From Sthenelais limicola (taxonomy: Eukaryota; Annelida; Polychaeta; Phyllodocida; Sigalionidae): DNA of 64,000 bases. The stretch is taken from the NCBI GenBank assembly GCA_942159475.1, contig OW804096.1:110768194-110832193 (forward strand), written 5' to 3'. This document shows, piece by piece, positions 56,498 through 64,000 of the stretch. Under the pieces are notes generated by a model that made no database searches, was not told where the DNA came from, and was given only the letters and a program-made list of their open reading frames with translations. A program made the position numbers and the translations under genes. The stretch's first letter is position 1. Every line of letters begins with the position of its first letter.

Positions 56498-56849
56498 TTA
56501 AGTAAAAAAGGCCTATCCATAGCCCATCTAAACACTCAAAGCCTACCAGGCAAATTTGATCTTTTTAAAAATGAAATATCCAATTTAGCGCCTAAAATAA
56601 TAGGTTTAACTGAAACATGGCTACATGATAAAATAACTGACCATGAAATAGAACTGCCTATGTATAATATAGAAAGACTAGATAGAAACTGGCATGAGGG
56701 AAACAAGCTAAAACCAAAGAGAGGGGGGGGGAGTAGCTATTTATATAAACTCCAATATAAACTATACACCATTACCACTTATGAATATCAGCAGTAAAGA
56801 TTGCGAATGTATATGGATTAAAATAAATCTCAACTTCTCGAAACCTATA
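56498..56849 (+). pseudogene. LINE apurinic-type endonuclease, N-terminal part
   Basis: The frame reads LSIAHLNTQSLPGKFDLFKN, then IIGLTETWLHDKITDHEIEL and YNIERLDRN. These are the LN.QS and ..ETWL.. blocks of the exo-endo-phosphatase fold that nicks target DNA. At a 9-G run (56721-56730) the frame shifts. The next frame reads RGGGVAIYINSNINYTPLPL through CIWIKINLNFSKPIY, and stops at the inserted element at 56852. Confidence 0.8.
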
Positions 56850-57400
56850 TATGACCCATTCTCATGAAAGTGGTGCAACCCCACATTTTTTTCATTGATT
56901 GGTCAATAACTTAGTCGATTCTGATCTGAGAGACAAATGAATTGACCAGATGCATCCGTCTTAACATGGGCGTTAATAAGATATATACTTTTGTATATCT
57001 ATAATGTATATTTTATTAATTATGTACTATCAAATCAGGAGAAATACCCAAATAATCACTCTCTAACTTAAAGTTATTATAGAAACAAATCCGATTTAAT
57101 TGATATACATTAATAAAATTCATGGCATAGAATAGGGGGATGAAAACCAAACAAAATGATATATTAAGGTTAAATATATTGGTATAATTTATGCTTCCAA
57201 CTCAATTTATAAGAAAATGGCTAAATTGGTGTGAAAAAACGTCGCCAGACAAAATGGCTGTGCTTTTTAAAATTATTAAATAAATTTTCTCTAAATAGAC
57301 TTATTTCATAACTATAGGTTTGGAGACACACATATACCACCATTGGAAGAAACTTATTACTTACAATCAGCAACAATCCTGATAATCAGCATATAATCAG

Positions 57401-57437
57401 TGGAAAAAACGTCGCCACCTGGCGACGTTTTTTCACA
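57401..57437. repeat. Palindromic pair of element B motifs
   Basis: Two motif copies face each other: TGGAAAAAACGTCGCCA, CC, then the inverse. This makes a hairpin of about 17 bp with almost no loop. Confidence 0.8.
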
Positions 57438-57616
57438 TTATTTTTCCAAATATTAGCCAAATTAAATTATTTTCCACCTAATCTTTAAATACGGTTCGCT
57501 TTAAGAATTATTTAACAAAATAATCTCAAAATATCTTTCCTGATTTAAATACTGGGCTGTGTACATTTGGCGACGTTTTTTCTCTTGATTAATGGGCGAT
57601 GTTTTTTCTCTTGACT

Positions 57617-58017
57617 GATGTGTTTCAGGAAAATGAGTCACAAGTCATATGAAATGGATTTTGAGATATCATAATTATTGAAAATATATGATCAAGTGGA
57701 TTCCAATAATGAAAACATTAATGACATCTAAGAAATGTTTCCATATTTTATGTTTGACGTATTCATGTATTCATGCTTGAAAAAACGTTTGTAATATTTC
57801 TGAATGGGTAAAGTAGCTAAATATACTCCATAGGATGATGTTAGGAATTGAAAGATGTATTTAATACATTGTCCTGAAATTTGGTACAGGTATTGCTATG
57901 ATCAATAGCACAAGGCACTGCAAAAATGAGAATATTCCAACCACAAAGTCTGATGATTTAATCACTTTGAATAACATCACTTTTTTTATTTTGACTCATT
58001 TTTCTGTGACACATCAT
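57617..58017. mobile_element. MITE, family 1 copy 2, nested in element B
   Basis: About 400 bp with ends TGATGTGTTTCAGGAAAATG and (complementary strand) TGATGTGTCACAGAAAAATG. Internal sequence matches the copy at 3583 in the opposite orientation. Its position inside element B shows three nested insertions: LINE, then element B, then this MITE. Confidence 0.75.
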
Positions 58018-58185
58018 ATATGACTCTACTGCATGAAAACGTCACCGTCCTTGAGTGGATATTGTTATGAATGACAAATTTTCAATAAATAAAACTAAAA
58101 TGGTCTGAAATGGAGTCAGTCATGTATTAAAAAAGTCAAAAATAACAATCAAGCTTTATATAATTGACTAAATTTGAAATAGATT

Positions 58186-58220
58186 GGGCGACGTTTTTTC
58201 ACTCAGAAAAAACGTCGCCC
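58186..58220. repeat. Second palindromic pair of element B motifs
   Basis: GGGCGACGTTTTTTC, then ACTCA, then the exact reverse complement. It forms a 15-bp stem with a 5-base loop. Confidence 0.85.
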
Positions 58221-58763
58221 AAATTTGAAGTCCTAAAATGTGGATGATTACCAAGAATCTGGGTAACTAATCATACTCAGGGGTAAAAGCTTATATTTGA
58301 TTATATTATAACATAAAAAACAGAACAATTTGAAAATAATAAATAAAAAGACAGTCAATGATGGGATGTTTCATCTGATTAATATGGGAATCCAGTTTCT
58401 GACATTTTTGGTTGCCACGATTTTAAAAGATTTTATACAAGAAAGAAAAACGTTTCTAGGCTATTACATCAAAAAAACATTTAGTTAGAGAATGGTGATA
58501 GAAATAATTGATGATATACAAATCAAATTAGAGAAATGTTCATTACTAAGCAATATAGGGGTGTGCGACGTTTTTTCACCAACTTTTCTATGCCAATCTT
58601 AGATAAGCTCCTGTACAAAGAATAATGGTCTAATTTATTGGCAAACTTAGATATATTACCGCTTGTATATTACCTTGAAACCTACCAACCCTCAGATTGA
58701 TCAAGCAAAATATAATTTTGACTCTTCTAGGATGGGCTGCACCATTTTCGTGAGAATGGGCCA

Positions 58764-60464
58764 TATATAGGCTGTTTATATAAACCACCTAAAGCCAACC
58801 ATGAAGCTTTTATCCAATATATTACCAATAAAACGGCTGAAATTACTGCCAATAAAAAGAATGAAATTTTTATAATGGGTGATTTTAACATAAATCTTTT
58901 AGAACCACGGAACAAAGAGAGGAAAGACATAAAAGATTTTGAGGAAAACATGAACCTCACTCAGTACATTAAAACCCCAACTCGTTTCTTCCTAAATGAT
59001 CAGAAAATTCTAACTGGAACTTTAATAGACCACTTTTATTCAAACTCCAGCTTTATCATGGAATCAGGAGTATGGAATGTATCTTTGAGTGATCATGAAC
59101 TAATTTATATTATTAGAAAAAAATGGACACCAAAACCTAAATCAGAAATAAAGCTAGGAAGATCAACCAAAAATCTGGACTTAAACAGATTCAATCGCAT
59201 GCTAAAAGATGATTTTGACTGGAATACGTTCGTCAATATAACATCATGCGAGAAAGCATGGGAAACAATAATATCCAGAATAACTTTAACCCTGGATAGA
59301 TTAGCTCCTTTAAAGAAAATTAAAATCAGAATCTCAAATGACCCATCGATCTCAAATGACATAATTGACTTGATTAATGAAAAGAATAGAATAAGGAAAA
59401 AAGCTGCCACATCAAAAAATAGTACTGACTGGAATGAAGCAAAAAGAATTAGAAAACAAACAAACCAAGCTATAAAAAATGCCAAAAGAAATTTTATACT
59501 TCAAGAGTTAGATGAAAATTCTAAAGACCAGAAATTTTTTTGGGAAGTAGTGAATACCTTAACTCCAACTAAAAACAAAAGCAAAACAATAAATCTCACA
59601 AACTCCCATGACCAGATTATAGATAACAAAGATCTTCCTGACTACATAAACGAGTATTTTGGTAATATTGCTACAAATTTGACCAAAGACCTCACTCCCA
59701 ACTGGACACCAAACTCCCCAGTCAGCCCAAATTCGATTGAGAATATCTATACAAACGAAAATGAGATTCTTACCCTTTTGAGAGAAATAAACACCAACAA
59801 ATCCTCCTCAATTGCAAATATACCGACTAGAATCTTAAAAATAGCCCTAATAACATTATTTAGAGAATTTACTCATTGCATAAATCTTTCTCTTTCAACT
59901 AGCACTTTTCCATCTTCATGGAAGGTGGCAAACGTAATTCCCTTATTCAAAGGTGGTGACAAGAGCAAAATTAATAATTATAGACCAATTTCTTTACTCC
60001 CAACACCTAGCAAAATAATAGAAAAAATCATACATAAAAGAATTTACGAATACCTTGAAGCTTTTAATATACTCAACAAAGAACAATTCGGCTTTAGGCC
60101 AGGGAAGTCAACAATCGAGGCCCTTACCAATGTAACAGACAGTATAGCATGGCAGTTAGATAAAAACTTAGATACCTTAATTTCCTTCATAGATTTTAGA
60201 AAGGCTTTTGACCTTGTTAATCATCAAATTCTCCTAAATAAATTAATGCATATAGGAATTAGAGGCAAACTACATGACTGGTGTAAGTCCTATCTCTCTG
60301 ATAGAAAGCAGAAAATAACTGTGAACAATATTACCTCAAATGAATGTAAGATCGTAACAGGAGTCCCCCAGGGATCCATACTTGGACCTTTGATGTTCAT
60401 TATTTTCATTAACGACCTGAAAACATATATACCAAATTGCAGTCTATCACTGATGCTACTATGA
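58764..60464 (+). pseudogene. LINE endonuclease C-terminal part and reverse transcriptase, interrupted before the YxDD motif
   Basis: Immediately after the inserted element the frame resumes IGCLYKPPKANHEAFIQYI and then FIMGDFNINLLEPRN (endonuclease GDFN) and LSDHELI (SDH). The RT fingers and palm follow: WKVANVIPLFKGGDKSKINN, YRPISLLPTPSKIIEK, EQFGFRPGKST, FIDFRKAFDLVNH and GVPQGSILGPLMFIIFINDL. The frame is lost at 60464 just before the catalytic motif. The reading is CR1/L2-like. Confidence 0.9.
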
Positions 60465-61275
60465 TGATAATGATACTATTCTCTATGTACATGGTAACGA
60501 CTTAGACAGATTATACAACGAAATGCAAAAGGCCATAGATAATCTCTATTTATGGTGTAATAACAACCTATTTCTTGTGAATGCATCAAAATCAAATACT
60601 ATGTTCTTATCCAAGTCAAAAGCTCATACAATCAAGAGTAATACTATGAAGATAAATTACCAAAATAGCCCTTTAAAGCCAACAACTACCTATAAATATC
60701 TGGGATTTACGTTAGACTACAAATTAAACTATCATGCACAACTGCAACAATCAATAAAAACCATTTCACACAAAATATATCAAATGCACAAGATACGTAG
60801 ATACATTGACGAGAGCACAGCAATCAGGATATACAAAACAAAAGTTCTACACTTCTTTGATTATGGCGATATACTAATACATAACTCACACAAATCTCTG
60901 ATAGATAAATTACAAAAACTCCAAAATAGAGCACTTAGACTAATTCTTAACCTCCCATACGACACACCAATAAACCATCTTCACACCTCAGCCAAAATTC
61001 CCCTATTATATAACAGAAGAATAACACATCTCAGATTTTTAGCTTTTAAAAGAAAGACTGACACAATATACACTGAAACACCAAACAGGGAGACCAGACA
61101 GAATGCCGGGCCGACCCTACAAATCCCCAGATATAAAACAAAAATGGGCGAAAATTCCGTGCAGGTAAAATGCGCCTCAGCGTGGAATGAATTGACACCC
61201 AAACAAAGACAAATAGGAACCATTGAAACCTTCAAAGCAAACCAGAAAAATTGGCTAAACACATTATTTCTCTAA
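60465..61275 (+). pseudogene. LINE reverse transcriptase C-terminal part
   Basis: After a frameshift, this frame begins YYDDNDTILYVHGNDLDRLY. YYDD stands where YADD is expected and has an extra Asn-Asp next to it. It continues WCNNNLFLVNASKSNTMFLS, YKYLGFTLDYKLNYHAQLQQ and the thumb/C-terminal SVQVKCASAWNELTPKQRQ, ending NWLNTLFL. With 58764-60464 it completes the RT order; the two are not in one frame. Confidence 0.88.
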
Positions 61276-61819
61276 AAAAAACAAAAAAAACACACTAACA
61301 AATATATGTTTTCAGGTCGTGAACTACAAGGTCTATATTAAGAGTATCTTTTTCTATAACTATCATAGGAATTCTCTAGCTAATCACAGAGTTCAGAATC
61401 CTCTCTACTCCTTGTGGCAAAGCTATCAGAATCAGAAAATCAAGAAATAGGAAAATTGAAAATTGCCTCTGAAACAATTGTTACAATAGTAATTACTCTC
61501 TGTGGGTTGTCATAATAAATCTTATGTGTAAATCGACATAGTAAAAGCAAATCACAACACTCAACCAGTATGATTTAGAGTGGCAAGTGATAAAATAAAA
61601 ATAAAAAATATTGGCTTGAAGTAAAGTTAACACATATGATATCTCTGAGTCACAAACACTCCTCAGTATAAACTGAATGGAAAGTGGCAATGTGACAAGG
61701 AAAACATAATTCTTAAAATTTCACTGTAAATGCTGTCATTTTATCTCTGATACTTAGTTCTATGAAGTAACAAAGGAAATACTTTTCAACAGGCTGTACA
61801 TATATGTATATATAACATG

Positions 61820-61915
61820 TGCTTTTGTCGAGTCTTGGACCGACAGAACTAACCCCGAAAAGGGGAGTCGACAACCCAAGATAAAATAAAATCTTTAAAA
61901 AAAAATAAAAAAATG
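61820..61915 (+). repeat. LINE 3' end with A-rich tail
   Basis: CGAGTCTTGGACCGACAG, a small CCCCGAAAAGGGG hairpin, AATAAAATC and an A-rich tail follow one another. It may be the true 3' end of the LINE at 54123, about 550 bp after its last codon, or a separate insertion. Confidence 0.45.
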
Positions 61916-62701
61916 TGAGTCTATCATTTTCATTGAGGTCGAGGGGGCGAGGGTTGAGTGACAGAGGGGGTAACCAACGTACTCTATACAATGGTTTAAT
62001 TAGGTCGGGTTGTTACATGTCTTTGTCTGAGTAAAACCTTCTTTATAGCATGTATTTCACCTGATTAATGTCAATATTTCTGACATTATGTTTCAATCCT
62101 TTCTATAATGAGCTAATCTGATAATCTAAATTTTGTCTATCATTTTCAGTTCGGGGCCTGACTTGAGGCAGGATTGAAGAGACATTTTGTCTTGTATTTC
62201 TAATAATCACTAACCTCCTCATTAGTGATAACGTTATTTCTTTGCCCATTAATAAGTAGAAAGATTTGCCTGTTTTTTTTACAGACATGATCTTACATCT
62301 GTCATGCATTTGTACTCTTGGCTCCAGGTTATTTCATTTGATATCTATTCGTATAGCTTTATTTTGCAATCTCTGATTGATCAAATAGGTTCTTAGAACA
62401 AAGTAGTATACGCTGATAATTAATTTATTTACTATACAATAATCGGAACCGATGCTGTTTATGGCACGAAGTGGATCCCTGACAACCATTTTCGAGGGAA
62501 AACCACGTTATAAGGGGGTAAGTGAAACCGACTACATTTCAATTGAAATGGAGAGAAACGAGGGCGGCATATTGACTAATTCAACTTTCATGTCAAATCA
62601 ATACGATGGCAAAATGGAAATGGTTCCTCAGTACTGTTCAAAATGGCAGAAGGGGACTAATTATAATATACTGTATAATGTAATATAATTCATGTACTTA
62701 C

Positions 62702-62815
62702 GCCTCGGATCAAATCCCTTTTTGAATGTAGGACAGCGGAGGAAAGCTCTCTGACCGGCTGGTGTATCGTTAAAACATCCCCATCCATCAAATGTTCTAT
62801 TGCAGTACAGGCCAC
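62702..62815 (-). CDS. Class B1 GPCR, exon 1 of 8 seen: hormone-receptor domain, first half
   Basis: This 114-bp exon encodes the first half of the extracellular hormone-binding domain of a secretin-family GPCR. The reading contains CNRTFDGWGCFNDTPAG and a CP..KKGFDP segment, with the conserved Cys, Trp and DTPAG positions of the family. It is bounded by an AG acceptor (62816-62817) after a T-rich tract and a GTAAGT donor (62696-62701). It starts with two bases of a split codon and ends with one, which matches the next exon at 14830-14936. Earlier exons for the signal peptide and N-terminus were not found and are probably beyond position 64000. The phase and motif match make this a confident call. 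The paralogue assignment (PDF-receptor or calcitonin-receptor-like) is inference from the later exons. Confidence 0.9.
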
Positions 62816-64000
62816 CTAAAAATAAAATGGTATGGAACTATGATTGAATTTGGGTGTACTGCTCACGGTCGTTAATAGCAAAGTAACTCGAGGAATTATG
62901 GAAGATTTCCATTGAATAAAGTGTCAAGGGCTTTTTTCCTGCTAAATACACACGTTTGTGTACCAAAAGGGTTAAAAATAGCAGATTCAATTTCTTTTGT
63001 GATTAAATACTGATTTCAGATTCCAAAACATCAGAACAGGTCCGGATTTTAGGTGGATTCGGACTGGGATTCATATTTGTTGGTATTTGTTGGTATTTAT
63101 ACCGTAATAATATTTGTGAACACAGCTTTGGTATTTGGGGATGCAACATTGTCAATGTAGAAACGCTCCTCCTCCTCCCTCCTCTGCCCTCCTCCTCTCC
63201 ATCCCTCTTCCTCTCCCTCCCTCCTCCTCTTGCTCCCTCCTCCTCTTGCTCCCTCCTCCTCTTGCTCCCTCTTCCTCTCCTTGCTCCTCCTCCCTCCTCC
63301 TCACTCTTCCACCTCCCTCCTTCCTTCTCCCTCCTCCCTCCTCTTCCTCCCTCCTTTTCTCCCTCCCCCTCCTCTTCCTCCCTCTTCTTCCTCCCTCCTC
63401 TTCCTCCCCCTCTTCCTCTTCTTCCCTCCTCCTACTCCTCTTCCCTCCTCGTCCCTACTATTCCTCCTCCTTCCTTTCCACTCATTCCTTCTCCCTGCTC
63501 CTCCTCCGACCCTCCTCCTCCGACCCCATATGCCTCTCTCCTCCTCCTCCCTCCTCCTCCCTCTTCCTCCTCCTCCCTCCTCCTCCTTCCTCCTCCTCCT
63601 TCCTCCTCCTCCCTCCTCCTCCTCCCCCCTCTGCCCTCCTCCTTTCCCAACCTCCTCTACTTCCTTCCCCCTCCTCTTCTCCCTCCTCCTCCCAAATTTT
63701 CAATATTCTTTTCATATATTTTCATATATGGATGGGGATGGTTCATCCATATGAATATCCAGATTATTTCTCTCCCATTTGTTATACCTCAATAAACATG
63801 GTCCATCTTTTGCCGACACCCTTGGGGAGGGAGACATCGATAAAGAAGAGAGTGCAATGAAGAGATGGAGAGAAGGGGGTTGGGTTGAGGAGTGGAAGGT
63901 GGTCAGGGGCGGGGGTAATAGGAAGGAGAGGGATAGTGCTGCAGCAAAGGGAGGGGGAAAAAATGGAACGAAATGACAATACCACCATATTATGCCAAAT
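62816..64000. other. Receptor upstream intron, polypyrimidine tract and purine-rich end
   Basis: No N-terminal receptor exon was seen. The region is dominated by the CCTCCT tract (63160-63705) and a GGGAGG-rich stretch (63820-63960). Confidence 0.45.
63160..63705. repeat. CCTCCT polypyrimidine tract
   Basis: About 545 bp almost purely of C and T on the plus strand, built from CCTCCT and CTTCCTCC units. All long reading frames here are artefacts of this composition. Confidence 0.95.

Larger units (their letters stand above)
56852..58763. mobile_element. Noncoding TIR element B with repeated GGCGACGTTTTTTC motif, inserted in the LINE at TA
   Basis: Terminal repeats of about 30 bp start TGACCCATTCTCATGAAAG (left) and TGGCCCATTCTCACGAAAA (right, complementary strand). 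TA lies on each side (56850-56851, 58764-58765). Removing the element and one TA joins the LINE reading exactly (…KPIY|IGCLYKPP…). No coding sequence was seen. Inside are eight copies of GGCGACGTTTTTTC in both orientations, at 57233, 57403, 57421, 57569, 57595 (one change), 58187, 58206 and 58565. A MITE of another family is nested at 57617-58017. TA target choice suggests Tc1/mariner-like mobilisation. Confidence 0.85.
54123..61275 (+). mobile_element. CR1-like LINE with NADAR, SGNH esterase, endonuclease and RT, split by a DNA element
   Basis: All parts lie in order on the plus strand: ORF1 with NADAR (54123-55234), SGNH esterase ORF (55288-55941), endonuclease start (about 56500-56849), endonuclease end and RT (58764-61275). 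A 1.9-kb inverted-repeat element interrupts it at 56852-58763. Several frameshifts make this copy inactive. The exact 5' end and the 3' tail are not certain; an A-rich stretch at 61276-61292 may be near the 3' end. Confidence 0.85.
14937..62701 (-). other. 47.8-kb intron of the class B1 GPCR gene
   Basis: This is the interval between the two hormone-receptor-domain exons, with GTAAGT and TTTTAG ends and matching phases. It contains an LTR retrotransposon, a DUF7869 DNA transposon, LINEs, two motif-array elements and several decayed repeats. I saw no second host gene in it. An alternative is that an assembly join placed unrelated transposon-rich sequence between the exons, but the phase match and common orientation favour a true intron. 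Confidence 0.75.

Noticed and set aside
63135..63860. Ser/Pro/Leu-rich ORFs of up to 241 codons
   Set aside because: They are open in all frames because of the CCTCCT tract; no protein evidence.

Overview
This is eukaryotic nuclear DNA from an invertebrate animal. It is AT-rich, intron-rich and crowded with transposable elements. No bacterial operons, rRNA genes or CRISPR arrays were seen. The best-supported host gene is a class B1 (secretin-family) GPCR on the minus strand. I reconstructed eight of its exons from splice sites, reading phase and family motifs. It looks most like the PDF-receptor/calcitonin-receptor clade, including the GWCVP and KLRAVNSPDTNQTR segments. A bilaterian such as a marine lophotrochozoan fits, but the species cannot be named from this window.

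Layout on the minus strand: one hormone-receptor-domain exon lies at 62702-62815. The next exon is 47.8 kb away at 14830-14936. TM1, TM2, TM3-4, ECL2, TM5-start and TM5-ICL3 exons follow, ending at 5858. The N-terminal exons and TM6, TM7 and the C-tail were not found; they probably lie off both ends of the window. All other coding sequence recognised here is transposon-derived and sits inside the 47.8 kb intron.

Contents of that intron, left to right. 15079-16950: a noncoding inverted-repeat element carrying nine copies of a 16-bp motif. 18969-19764: an hAT-like element. 21039-25608: a DNA transposon with 29-bp inverted repeats and a four-exon DUF7869-type gene. 25609-30614: a young Gypsy retrotransposon with identical 69-bp LTRs, inserted 5 bp inside the end of that transposon. 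35315-37440: the 3' part of a decayed Gypsy element with an extra zinc-finger ORF. 37650-38971: a 5'-truncated LINE. 44132-44933 and 49660-50640: two decayed copies of an invertebrate repeat-protein family. 48109-52558: pieces of another LTR element. 54123-61275: a CR1-like LINE that encodes a NADAR domain, an SGNH esterase, an endonuclease and a reverse transcriptase. That LINE is split by a second noncoding inverted-repeat element (56852-58763), which contains a MITE of its own.

The left 15 kb holds the receptor exons, foldback MITEs, a TTAA-flanked MITE cluster, a tRNA-derived SINE head, LINE 3' ends and (TA)n arrays. The most interesting items are the LINE with the NADAR domain, the two sibling inverted-repeat elements with different internal motif arrays, and the apparently complete DUF7869 transposon with a one-base G-tract frameshift before its RG-rich tail.
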